DNA from: Candidatus Kuenenia stuttgartensis
GTDB lineage: Bacteria; Planctomycetota; Planctomycetia; Gemmatales; Gemmataceae
Assembly: GCA_945875585.1 (NCBI GenBank)
Contig: CAMCLK010000035.1
Span: forward strand, 1 to 52,060
Length of the DNA: 52,060 bases
Direction of reading: 5' to 3'
The translations under genes were made by a program, and so were the position numbers. Under the pieces are notes generated by a model. That model was not told the origin of the DNA. It did not search any database and saw only the letters and a list, made by a program, of their open reading frames with translations. Shown here piece by piece: positions 1 to 7,825 of the stretch; within the stretch, counting starts at the first letter, position 1; every line of letters starts with the position of its first letter.

Positions 1-1
1 G

Positions 2-1963
2 TACCTGCAATCGTGCAGCGATGCCACAGGCGTGCAGATTACCGCCGGTAACGATGCGGTGCTCTGGGCGCGTGGTGATGTGACGGGAGTTGTTATAGCG
101 ACGGCGGGCAGCGCGCATGTGGTGGCCTATGGGAACTCGGTTACAGCCCATGTTTTGGCGGGTCTGGATGTATCGGTGGGTTCACTGGGCACGCTGACTG
201 TGGATGCCACAGCCGGGCGGGATCTGGACGTGTTCGCCGTGGGTTTGCTGCTGGAGACGCATGCGGCCCCCGGCGTGGTGTCCGTTCGCGGGTACACGGG
301 AACCGAGCCGGTGGAAGACTGGCTGGCTGGCCAACGGGCCAGCGTGGATGCTGCTTTAGCTGCCGATACCACCGGCATCGGCGCTATGGGTGTGGCGCTG
401 GAAGGTTGGTTGGAGGGTTTGGCGCTCTCCCGGCAAGCCACGGATCTGGCTGTGATATCGGAACTGGCCGATGGCGTTCTGGCAGCAGCCAATGACGCGG
501 CGTTGGTGGCCACTGAAGAGCAGGGCATGTTGGAGGCCCGGGTTCAGACCTTGGCCGACAAACAAGAAGTACTGGCAGGTCTGGCCACGGCACTGGCGGA
601 TATCGCCCAAGCCTTTACGGAAGCCGGAGCGGCTGTGGCCCAGGCTCGGTTGGAAGCCGAGCTTCCACGCGAAGCGGGCCGGGCAGAGATCGAAGCCGCC
701 CATCAGGCCGCAGCCGAATCCCTAGCCACCACCATGGCGGCAGCGAGCAGCGAGCTTAACCGGCTGCTGGCTGATATGACCTTGGCCATGGCGGAGGACC
801 TTAAAGGTTCCACCGTGGCCAGAGAGACGGAGTTGCGCGACGCCCAAGGCCGGCTCGACAGCTTCAAGGTGACCAACGCAGAAGCCTACTGGAACACGAC
901 GGTTCAGCCGAAGGTCGATACGACGCTCGACTACGTGGAAATGGCCTTTGGGGTGGTGGGCCTGATCCCGGGTGTGGGTTCAGCCAGCAGTGCCGCAGGA
1001 CTGATTATCTCGCTGTGGCGAGGCCACTACGGTTCGGCGGCTTTAAACGCCGTGGGCCTGATCCCGCTGGTGGGTACGCTGGCTAACCAAATCAAATTGA
1101 CAAAGCTGGGCAAGGCGGCGGCAGATCGCGTCAATCAGGCGGGAAAATCGCTCCACCGGGTGGCAGAGGTGGCAGCTCAAGGCGGGAAAGCTTGGCTCAA
1201 GACCTTAGCGGTGCAAACCGGTTCGCCGTTGGCAAAGGCGCTGTACAACGCGTACGAGTTCGTGTTCTGCAAAGCGCTGAAGCTGGCGTGTTTTACAGCG
1301 GGCACACCGATCGAGACGGAAAACGGGCCGCAGGCGATTGAAACGATCCAGCCGGGCGATCTGGTGTGGTGCCGGGACGACGATGATCCGTCGGCACCGT
1401 TGCAACTGAAGCCCGTGGAGCAGGTGTTCGAGCGCTGGGCCAGGGTGCTGGAAGTCCATTTACCAGGCGGCGTGTCGATCGGCACCACGGCTGAGCATCC
1501 GTTCTGGGTGGTGGGTAAAGGCTGGGTATGGGCCGGAGACCTGGTTCCGGGTGACCACCTATTGGGCGAAGACGGCCAAGAGGTGGCCGTTGAAAGCATC
1601 ACACAAACCGAGCAGTTTGAAAAAGTCTACAACCTCCGCGTCGCCGACAACCACACCTACTTCGTCGGATCCGACGGGTGGGGCTTAAGTGTTTGGGTGC
1701 ATAATGCGTGTAATAAATGGGTGGGATTTGAAGCCGAAATGCTAAAACTATACAGCGATGTTCTCATTTTGAAAAGGAGGTTCACAACCACAATGTCAAA
1801 AACGCGAATAGCAGACGGAATAATTGTTAAAAATGGAGTGGAGATTGGATTGGAAGCTAAATATATAAAAAATTGGGGAAAATCCATTATGATTCCGACC
1901 AGTCCGGTCGGAAAAAACATTCGCTACCGCCGTGCGCGAAAAAGTAATCAATCAATTATCTGA
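2..1963 (+). CDS. Polymorphic toxin with Hint domain and nuclease-like tail (5' partial, frameshifted 3' end)
   Basis: The frame is already open at base 2, so the start lies outside the window. The first part resembles short beta-rich repeats of large secreted proteins. A long Ala/Glu-rich helical region follows (about 330-900), then hydrophobic Gly-rich segments (about 950-1090) like the pre-toxin regions of polymorphic toxins. A Hint (intein-like autoprotease) domain runs from the Cys at 1289-1291 (ACFTAGTPIE) through the TAEHPFWV block to the closing VWVHN at about 1694-1705. Hint domains of this class release the downstream toxin by self-cleavage. The tail after it has D-x12-E-x-K (DGII... 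then LEAK at about 1814-1861), which suggests a PD-(D/E)XK nuclease fold. The frame stops at 1961-1963, but homologous-looking sequence continues in the next frame to 2090. Toxin class is established by architecture; the nuclease assignment is inference. Confidence 0.85.
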   Translation, partial: YLQSCSDATGVQITAGNDAVLWARGDVTGVVIATAGSAHVVAYGNSVTAHVLAGLDVSVGSLGTLTVDATAGRDLDVFAVGLLLETHAAPGVVSVRGYTGTEPVEDWLAGQRASVDAALAADTTGIGAMGVALEGWLEGLALSRQATDLAVISELADGVLAAANDAALVATEEQGMLEARVQTLADKQEVLAGLATALADIAQAFTEAGAAVAQARLEAELPREAGRAEIEAAHQAAAESLATTMAAASSELNRLLADMTLAMAEDLKGSTVARETELRDAQGRLDSFKVTNAEAYWNTTVQPKVDTTLDYVEMAFGVVGLIPGVGSASSAAGLIISLWRGHYGSAALNAVGLIPLVGTLANQIKLTKLGKAAADRVNQAGKSLHRVAEVAAQGGKAWLKTLAVQTGSPLAKALYNAYEFVFCKALKLACFTAGTPIETENGPQAIETIQPGDLVWCRDDDDPSAPLQLKPVEQVFERWARVLEVHLPGGVSIGTTAEHPFWVVGKGWVWAGDLVPGDHLLGEDGQEVAVESITQTEQFEKVYNLRVADNHTYFVGSDGWGLSVWVHNACNKWVGFEAEMLKLYSDVLILKRRFTTTMSKTRIADGIIVKNGVEIGLEAKYIKNWGKSIMIPTSPVGKNIRYRRARKSNQSII

Positions 1964-2090
1964 TTATGCTAGCAGTTTTAAGACAAACCTCGTTCATTCA
2001 AATTCCCAAGAATTAATTGCTTTTTATTCAAGTGCATTGAAAGAAAGGGGGATTACTAACATTGTTTTCAAGCTGATTTCATGGAACTAA
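1920..2090 (+). pseudogene. Out-of-frame continuation of the toxin C-terminus
   Basis: Removing one A from the A6 run at 1912-1917 would join the toxin frame to this frame, which reads on for 56 codons to a TAA at 2088-2090. The peptide (starting FATAVREKVINQLSDY and ending NIVFKLISWN) reads like an ordinary alpha/beta protein end rather than random sequence. It shares the AT-rich composition of the toxin tail before it. Either the toxin is broken, or this is a sequencing indel in a homopolymer, or the run is a slippage site. I cannot tell which from one sequence. Confidence 0.65.
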
Positions 2091-2146
2091 TTGCTTAGAG
2101 CGTGCCTATTTGGCATTGGGTGCACCTGTTGTTAGAAAGGAATGTT

Positions 2147-2515
2147 ATGAGTTGGGATTTTGCAATCATGGCTGCGGATGAACCACCACCACCGGCTGAG
2201 GAGATGGCGGACGATTGGGCAGGGGTTCCGATTGGCACTCTGGCGGAAACGCGGTCCAAGATAGGATTCGCCTTGTCCGATGTTGATTGGTCCAATCCGG
2301 TATTGGGTGTTTATGAAGACGAAGATGGTTTGTATGAATTCAACATTGGCAACGACGAGCCATGCACCAATATCGTTGTTCATGTGCGTGGCGACGAACA
2401 GACATTGGCTCGGCTGGTGGCATTAGCTGAAAAATGGGGTTGGTATTTGATGGATATCAACCAAGGCGAGTGGTTGCATCATTGCGAGCCCGATGAATCG
2501 GAAGATGAAGAGTAG
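2147..2515 (+). CDS. Small acidic protein, probable immunity protein of the upstream toxin
   Basis: A 122-residue acidic protein (starts MSWDFAIMAADEPPPP, ends EPDESEDEE). The ATG at 2147 is preferred over upstream in-frame codons because AGAAAGGA (2134-2141) lies five bases before it. I do not recognise a named family. It has no signal peptide or membrane segment, so it should be cytoplasmic, as immunity proteins are. Its place directly after the toxin tail on the same strand, 56 bases past the restored toxin stop, is the classic position of an immunity gene. Its composition is GC-rich like the chromosome and unlike the AT-rich toxin tail, which is slightly unexpected if both were acquired together. 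Function is inferred from context only. Confidence 0.6.
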   Translation: MSWDFAIMAADEPPPPAEEMADDWAGVPIGTLAETRSKIGFALSDVDWSNPVLGVYEDEDGLYEFNIGNDEPCTNIVVHVRGDEQTLARLVALAEKWGWYLMDINQGEWLHHCEPDESEDEE

Positions 2516-2709
2516 AGGGCGCAGACAAGTATCTCATCCATGAAGCCAGCGCCAAGCGGTCGGGCCCAAACGATTGGTGGGATCTGCGACCCGCAGGTCT
2601 GATGATGCTCTACCCATGAATGGTGGTTCTGTCCCCCTGAGATGAAAGACCGGCGTGCCACCAGTAATGAGTGCCTGAGATTGGAGTCTGGTCTGAATGT
2701 AGGGGCGAT

Positions 2710-3456
2710 TCAAAGCGTTCGCCCGAACATGTCTGCTGCCAAGCCAATGGCTGCGCGTGCAGCGGCGGGGTCGTACCGGTCTCCTTCGTCGCGGAGGAAG
2801 GCATGGGCGGCGTTGAACTCGTGCCATGTGAACCAAACGCCAGCGGCATCGAGCGCATCGTAGATCGCCCGTCGTCCGTGTGCTGGCACATGCGGGTCTT
2901 GCCTGCCAAACACCATCAGCAGTTCGCCCCTGATCTCGTGGGCACGCTTTAAAGAATCGGCATCTCCGCCGTGGCCGAGCGTTCCTGAATGCAGGTCGGT
3001 GGGGTAGAAGCAGGCGGTGGCCAGCACCCCGGGAACCAGAGCTGCACGGAAGGCCAGGTGGCCGCCTAGGCAGATACCCACCGCGCCGATGCGACCGTTG
3101 CAGTCAGGATGATTCTGTAAGGATTGGACCAGCGCGTGGGCATCGTCGTCGAACGCGGCTAACGGAATTATGCCCTTGAGGGCATTACCTCGGTTTTTGC
3201 CGGTGTCGTCGTAGCCGAGCACGGTTCCGGGTGCTTCGTGCGCGTGGTATACCTCTGGCACAGCAACCAGATAGCCCATTGAAGCGAAGGTGATGGCAAT
3301 GCGCCTGACAGGCGGAGTTTGTTGGAAGATTTCAGAATAAAGAACAAGGCCCGGGCGCGCCTGCAAAGGCCGCCCGGGCTCACGGGGAAGGTAAAAGTAG
3401 GTGCGCATGGGCCCGGTGGGAGTGGCAACGTCTAAAACCGCTTCAGCCACAATCAT
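2710..3456 (-). CDS. Dienelactone hydrolase family protein
   Basis: A 248-residue cytoplasmic alpha/beta hydrolase of the dienelactone hydrolase (DLH) family, which cleaves lactone or ester bonds. A Cys-Asp-His triad is visible: Cys129 in GICLGG, Asp187 in GRQDPHVP, and His218 in NAAHAF, with a Glu at 42 (YSEIF) matching the Glu that tunes the DLH nucleophile. Length is normal for the family. I place the start at ATG 3456; the TTG just before it is in frame, and a G-rich ribosome site lies nine bases or so upstream. It follows the DUF1080 gene on the same strand with a short gap of 36 bases, so the two may be co-transcribed. The natural substrate is unknown. Confidence 0.85.
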   Translation of the reverse strand: MIVAEAVLDVATPTGPMRTYFYLPREPGRPLQARPGLVLYSEIFQQTPPVRRIAITFASMGYLVAVPEVYHAHEAPGTVLGYDDTGKNRGNALKGIIPLAAFDDDAHALVQSLQNHPDCNGRIGAVGICLGGHLAFRAALVPGVLATACFYPTDLHSGTLGHGGDADSLKRAHEIRGELLMVFGRQDPHVPAHGRRAIYDALDAAGVWFTWHEFNAAHAFLRDEGDRYDPAAARAAIGLAADMFGRTL

Positions 3457-3492
3457 CAATCGATCCCCCGAATCCCATGCATGGAACCAGAC

Positions 3493-4464
3493 TTACTTGA
3501 CGGTGATAAGCTTGTTTTCCTTCGGGAATGTCTCGATGACGAGTCCCTTGAATAGGATTTCCTGAGGCACATTGTTGGAGTGCAACTGCAAGCCGATAGG
3601 GCCAGCCTTGATCCGCTTGGGTTCTGGATCGTACCAATCTACAACAGCCTTGCCATTGACGGCTACACGCACACGGTTGCCTTGTGCGAGAACTTCAACG
3701 TCGTTCCAATCGTGCTGCTTGCCAACCTTCCTAGCGGGAGCACCATCAACTGGCAGACCATTGCGTCCGAAGAGGTCGTACATGCCGTAACCAGAAGGGA
3801 ACATCACCAGATGCCCGGCATAGGTGTGTTCGGTGCGATCGGCCTTGGGATCCTTGCTCACTGAAGGGCGAACCTCGCCCCAGAAACTGATCCCTGAATG
3901 CATTTCGGACTCCACAAGTTTCGAAGCAAAAGTAATACGAAAATCAGTGTACTGATCTTTGGTGAGTAAGTATGTGCTGAACTTGAGGGGCTTCTCATTG
4001 CGGGCCACAATGGCACCATTCTTCACCGACCACAGGTCTGAATAGCCTGTCCATCCGTTGAGGGTCTTACCATCAAAGAGTTGGATGGTTTTGGACTCAC
4101 CCTTATTGGGTGGAACGACAACATTTTCAGTTGGCTTGGCAGCAGCAGCGGCGGGTGCTTTGGGAGCCACAGCGGGCGCAGCCTTGGGAGCGGCGGGTGC
4201 CATTGGAGCCACAGCAGGCGCAACCTTGGGAGCGGCGGGTGCTTTTGGAGCCACAGCAGGCGCAACCTTGGGGGCGGGAGTGTTTTCTGGCGGTTTGGGC
4301 TTGGGAGTCGCAGGTGAAGGCACTGGCTTCTTATCACCGTTTTCTACTGGCTTGACGGCCGCAGGTTTGTCAGGTCCCCCCGGTCGGGGACTTTGTTCTT
4401 TATTTTGAGCGGCAGCCATGGCTGCCCCAGCTAACAGGGCCGCCAAAATGGAGAGTCGATACAT
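3493..4464 (-). CDS. Secreted DUF1080 (3-keto-disaccharide hydrolase-like) protein
   Basis: A 323-residue exported protein. It starts with a signal peptide (MYRLSILAALLAGAAMAAAQ), then a Pro/Ala/Lys-rich linker of roughly 90 residues with a 14-residue repeat, then a DUF1080 domain from about residue 125 (IQLFDGKTLNGWTG) to the end. DUF1080 has a concanavalin-like jelly-roll fold, is strongly expanded in planctomycetes, and some members hydrolyse 3-keto-glycosides. Typical features visible are the LFDGKxLxGW opening and the late GPIGLQLHS motif. The linker probably spaces the domain from the membrane or wall. The catalytic specificity cannot be read from the sequence. Confidence 0.9.
   Translation of the reverse strand: MYRLSILAALLAGAAMAAAQNKEQSPRPGGPDKPAAVKPVENGDKKPVPSPATPKPKPPENTPAPKVAPAVAPKAPAAPKVAPAVAPMAPAAPKAAPAVAPKAPAAAAAKPTENVVVPPNKGESKTIQLFDGKTLNGWTGYSDLWSVKNGAIVARNEKPLKFSTYLLTKDQYTDFRITFASKLVESEMHSGISFWGEVRPSVSKDPKADRTEHTYAGHLVMFPSGYGMYDLFGRNGLPVDGAPARKVGKQHDWNDVEVLAQGNRVRVAVNGKAVVDWYDPEPKRIKAGPIGLQLHSNNVPQEILFKGLVIETFPKENKLITVK
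4148..4273 (-). repeat. 42-bp tandem repeat, three units, in the DUF1080 linker
   Basis: Three nearly identical 42-bp units begin at 4148, 4190 and 4232, each opening with GCGGCGGGTGC on the plus strand. They encode a 14-residue Ala/Pro/Lys repeat (like APKAPAAPKVAPAV) in the minus-strand gene. Such repeats can change copy number by slippage, altering linker length without shifting the frame. Confidence 0.85.
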
Positions 4465-4602
4465 CGGTTCAAGCCTCGTGGTTTAGGTAGTTGCGGGGGA
4501 ACTAGCAAGTTACCATAGAAAATCGTGCGTACCAGTCCCGAGTCGAGAACATCCGGGTCGATTCATGGTTTTCTGTTCTTTTTCAGTGCCTTGGAGGCTT
4601 GA

Positions 4603-6141
4603 ATGGATCATCCAATAGAAACCGTTCTGCTGAAAGCTGGCGACGTGGTGGATGGTTACACGCTGGTGGGCCTGTTGGGGGTGGGCGGGTGTGGCCATGT
4701 TTTTCGCGCTGAAAAAAACGGACGACCATGGGCCTTGAAAGTCTGTCACCCGCACTTGGATTCTGTACCGAGGTTTCAATCTGAAATCCGCGCGGTGGCA
4801 GCCTTGCCGCGCCATCCCGCACTTCCGCGTTTGGAAGACTTCAATCGCCATGTGGCTTCAAACTGCTGGTATTATGTTACCGATTTGGTGGAAGGGCAGA
4901 ATCTTGATTCCTTCCTTCAGGTCAATGGCCCAATAGGGCAGGGCGAGGCTACTTATGCCTTCGGCCAACTGGCGGAAGGGCTAGCCCTTGTTCATGCTGC
5001 AGGGATGGTTCATCGTGATATTGGCCCCGCTAATATTGTTGTCCGCGCATCTGACCGAAGTCTGGTGCTGGTCGATTTTGGTTTATCCACGCATATTGCC
5101 GACAGCGGCACCATGCGCATGGGCGGATCGATTTATCAGGTTCCTGCCCCGTGTCAGGTAAATGGCCGCCGAGGCGACGTGTACGACGATGCCTGGTTTC
5201 TTGCGGCATGCATGCACATGGCGCTTCACTACGGATCTTTGGATCGTGCGGGATCATTCACACTTCCGGCAGGTGGCCCGGCAGACCAATTGCGGTTGAA
5301 GGTGGAAAAAGCGTTTGCCACAACGCGATGGTATTTTCCTGTCCCGCCAGATAGCGCCGGTGTGGCTGTTCATGCAAATGTGGCACAGCCTGCCACAGGC
5401 AGTGACCAGTGGCAGGTGGATCTTGGTGAAGGCGTGAATTTGCCGTTAGTTCTCATTCGTGCCGGTGATTTTGTGATGGGTGCGCCTTTGGGTGAGACGA
5501 GTAGAGACGACGACGAAATCGTTCACTCCGTACTGATTACACGTGCTTTCCATTTGGGGTGTTTTCCAGTCACACAGGACCAATGGGGCCGTGTGATGGG
5601 TAATAATCCTTCTTTTTTCAAGGGAGGTGACCTGCCTGTGGAGCAGGTCTCGTGGGAAGATGCGATTGATTTCTGTCAGCGACTTAGTGCGATGACAGGT
5701 TTGGAGTTTGTGCTGCCTACCGAGGCCCAGTGGGAATATGCCTGCCGTGCTGGCACGGCAACGGCTTTCCATTGGGGATCGACCTGCGATGGAAGTCAGG
5801 CCAACTGCCGCGGAGATCTGCCTTATGGTGGCAGTGTAGCTGGGCCGAATCGCGAGACGACCACGCCAGTAGGGATGTACGCCCCCAATAACTGGGGGAT
5901 TTATGATATGCACGGCAACGTTGCGGAATGGTGTGCCGACTGGTACGGGCCCTATCCGAGCGGTCAAGCAACCGACCCGAGCGGTCCGGCCAGTGGGCAG
6001 CATCGGGTGCTGCGTGGCGGGTCGTGGCATTTCGACCCGGCCCGTTGCAGGGCAAGCTACCGCAATGCTAATTTTCCGGCTACCCGTGGCAATTTCAATT
6101 ATGGTTTCCGAGTGGTGCTCAAGTCACCTCATCAGGGTTGA
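4603..6141 (+). CDS. Ser/Thr protein kinase fused to FGE-sulfatase-like domain
   Basis: A 512-residue fusion. The N-terminal half is a Hanks-type kinase: Gly-rich loop GVGGCG at residues 26-31, Lys46 in ALKV, catalytic loop HRDIGPAN at 137-144, and DFG at 158-160. The usual Lys after HRD (HRDxKxxN) is Gly here. The C-terminal half from about 265 is an FGE-sulfatase (formylglycine-generating-enzyme-like) domain with the usual GGDLPVEQVSW, LPTEAQWEYACRAG, MHGNVAEWCADW and RVLRGGSW blocks. In true FGE two cysteines sit after GGS; here the first is Phe477 and only Cys482 remains, so sulfatase activation is unlikely and a ligand-binding or other role is more probable. GGAGG at 4593-4597 supports the ATG. 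There is no membrane segment. Its end overlaps the convergent PQQ gene by 10 bp. Confidence 0.9.
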   Translation: MDHPIETVLLKAGDVVDGYTLVGLLGVGGCGHVFRAEKNGRPWALKVCHPHLDSVPRFQSEIRAVAALPRHPALPRLEDFNRHVASNCWYYVTDLVEGQNLDSFLQVNGPIGQGEATYAFGQLAEGLALVHAAGMVHRDIGPANIVVRASDRSLVLVDFGLSTHIADSGTMRMGGSIYQVPAPCQVNGRRGDVYDDAWFLAACMHMALHYGSLDRAGSFTLPAGGPADQLRLKVEKAFATTRWYFPVPPDSAGVAVHANVAQPATGSDQWQVDLGEGVNLPLVLIRAGDFVMGAPLGETSRDDDEIVHSVLITRAFHLGCFPVTQDQWGRVMGNNPSFFKGGDLPVEQVSWEDAIDFCQRLSAMTGLEFVLPTEAQWEYACRAGTATAFHWGSTCDGSQANCRGDLPYGGSVAGPNRETTTPVGMYAPNNWGIYDMHGNVAEWCADWYGPYPSGQATDPSGPASGQHRVLRGGSWHFDPARCRASYRNANFPATRGNFNYGFRVVLKSPHQG

Positions 6142-7364
6142 CGCACCTGTAACGCCAGCAGTTCCTTGTCGTCGCGAATGTAAAGAACTCCTTGCGACAG
6201 GGCAGGATGGGCCCATGTGGGCCCACAGATGCGCGACTTGGCCAACTCGCGGAATTCGGATCTGGTGGCTTCGAAAAGCCTTATGTTGCCGGTATCGTCG
6301 TGCATTAGAAATCGGCCATCGGCCAAGCGCATGAGTGCGGCGTGGTATTTACCCACGGCTGGCTGGTTCCACAATTCCTTGCCCGTCGCGGAGTCAACGC
6401 AACGGAGAATGGATGAAGGTGGAGGTAATAGTCTGCCGGAAACCAGGAGAATTTCGCTGCCAGAAGCCGTGGGAACCGGGGTGGAAAAATAGCAGGTAAG
6501 CGCGCCATTTTTCCAAATGACTTCCGGTTTGCCCGAGGCAGGTTTCAATCCCACCGCGCCATAGGTGACGCTTGCCGCCATGAGGGAATTTTTGAGGATG
6601 ATGGGTGTTGTTGAACTTTCGTTGAGCCTATCCACCAAAGGGTAGCGCCAGTCAAGTTTGCCTGTGGCTGGATCGAGAGCCACAACCCCAGCCTGTGTTA
6701 GAGCAATGAGTCTGCGGTTGGCGCCTTCTCCCGCCAAGACGGGGGAACTGTAGCTGGCGCGTTCATCCACAGCCTTCCAGACAACCGTCCCATCGGCCAT
6801 TGAGAAACAAACCAAACCGGCCTGTTTGCCTCCCACCATAACAAAAACGTGGTCGCCATCAATGAGGGGAGAAGACGACACGCCAAAGTAAAGGTTTGTT
6901 GCCGCGAATTGTTTCAGGGTGTCGGCCTTCCAGAGTTCTTTGCCTGTTTTGAGATCGCGGCAGACTAAAACGCCCGTGACCCCGAAGCTGACAATGCGAT
7001 TGCCGGAAATGGCCGGGGTGGCGCGAGGGCCTGCTCCAAATGAATTTTCAAAGGGATCCCGTGGCGACTCAACCGACCACACGACCTTCCCGGTACGTGC
7101 GTCGCGCGCGGTCAGGTTCTCGGCGTTCTGGCCGGGCACACGGGTGTGCAAGACAACTAAACCACCCGCCACAACTGGTGAACTGTGTGCTTCGGCAACT
7201 GCGGCGCGCCAGAGAACGGTTGGAGCTGTTTCCCATGGGGCTATTGTTTCGGTGGAGGTGCCGTCGCGGCGTGGGCCGAGCCATCCGGGCCAGTCTTCAG
7301 CCGGAAGGCACGGTGCGGCAATCAAAGCAAGGGCAAGGGCAGCCGAGAAGTTGAGTCGTCGCAT
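6132..7364 (-). CDS. PQQ-binding-like beta-propeller protein, exported
   Basis: A 410-residue protein with a signal peptide (MRRLNFSAALALALIAAPCL) and repeated propeller blades marked by A-x-x-G-K-x-x-W motifs (ARTGKVVWSVES, LKTGKELWKADT, PATGKLDWRYPL, SATGKELWNQP). The opening DWPGWLGPRRDG is typical of the planctomycete PQQ-like family. Such proteins act outside the cytoplasm as outer-membrane or periplasmic scaffolds or quinoprotein-like enzymes; I see no evidence that it binds PQQ itself. It is the last gene of the minus-strand operon, its start lying 43 bp inside the preceding YkgJ-type gene, with GGGAG about nine bases upstream of the ATG. Confidence 0.9.
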   Translation of the reverse strand: MRRLNFSAALALALIAAPCLPAEDWPGWLGPRRDGTSTETIAPWETAPTVLWRAAVAEAHSSPVVAGGLVVLHTRVPGQNAENLTARDARTGKVVWSVESPRDPFENSFGAGPRATPAISGNRIVSFGVTGVLVCRDLKTGKELWKADTLKQFAATNLYFGVSSSPLIDGDHVFVMVGGKQAGLVCFSMADGTVVWKAVDERASYSSPVLAGEGANRRLIALTQAGVVALDPATGKLDWRYPLVDRLNESSTTPIILKNSLMAASVTYGAVGLKPASGKPEVIWKNGALTCYFSTPVPTASGSEILLVSGRLLPPPSSILRCVDSATGKELWNQPAVGKYHAALMRLADGRFLMHDDTGNIRLFEATRSEFRELAKSRICGPTWAHPALSQGVLYIRDDKELLALQVRQP

Positions 7365-7825
7365 GGCGTGGGCTCCCGCAATAAGGGAATGGTCTCATGG
7401 GCAGGATAGCGATTGTCTAGGAAATGGTGCAGGGGGGAGTAGGACCAACCTGTGCCATGCGTATCGGCGATCTGCTTCAGTTTGCGGATACCTTCCTCGA
7501 TAATGGCAGGCATGGCGTCTTGGAATGCCGGATCACAAAAGTAGATTCTGCATGCCAGCGGTCTCGATTCACGGGCTTCGCACCGGCCGTTGATCTGGTA
7601 GGGGCAACCTGTGTCGTCGAACTGTTGGGAATGGTTCACCTGAAACGGGGCGCCGATAAAAAGCACACTGGCTTCCAAGTGGCTTAGGAAGAGGTTGTGG
7701 CCGTAATCGCGGAAGCGGCAACAGCGACCTGATATGGTGCAGATCGGGGCATGGAGCCTGACCTGCTCGTCTGCCCAAGCGTAAACCGCCAGAACCTCGT
7801 CGAACCAAGGAGGGCGTGCGGTCAT
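7322..7825 (-). CDS. YkgJ-type cysteine-cluster protein
   Basis: A 167-residue cytoplasmic protein of the YkgJ (zinc- or iron-chelating, CxxCxxCC-type) family. Cysteines visible in order: CTISGRCCRF, TGCPY, GRCEARE, RPLACRIYFC. The RPLACRxYFCD block is the family hallmark. Members are predicted to bind a metal ion or an Fe-S cluster, and their function is mostly unknown. The start overlaps the stop of the DUF1552 gene by four bases (ATGA), and its end overlaps the PQQ gene, so it is translationally locked into this operon. That position between exported redox-type proteins suggests a role in their maturation or regulation, but this is inference. Confidence 0.85.
   Translation of the reverse strand: MTARPPWFDEVLAVYAWADEQVRLHAPICTISGRCCRFRDYGHNLFLSHLEASVLFIGAPFQVNHSQQFDDTGCPYQINGRCEARESRPLACRIYFCDPAFQDAMPAIIEEGIRKLKQIADTHGTGWSYSPLHHFLDNRYPAHETIPLLREPTPCDDSTSRLPLPLL

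Noticed and set aside
2516..2709. Possible insertion-sequence remnant between the immunity gene and the hydrolase gene
   Set aside because: The stretch looks unusual and several short frames cross it, but I find no terminal inverted repeats, target duplication or transposase motif. A 5-base CTGCG/CGCAG hairpin near 2585-2597 has no T-tract.
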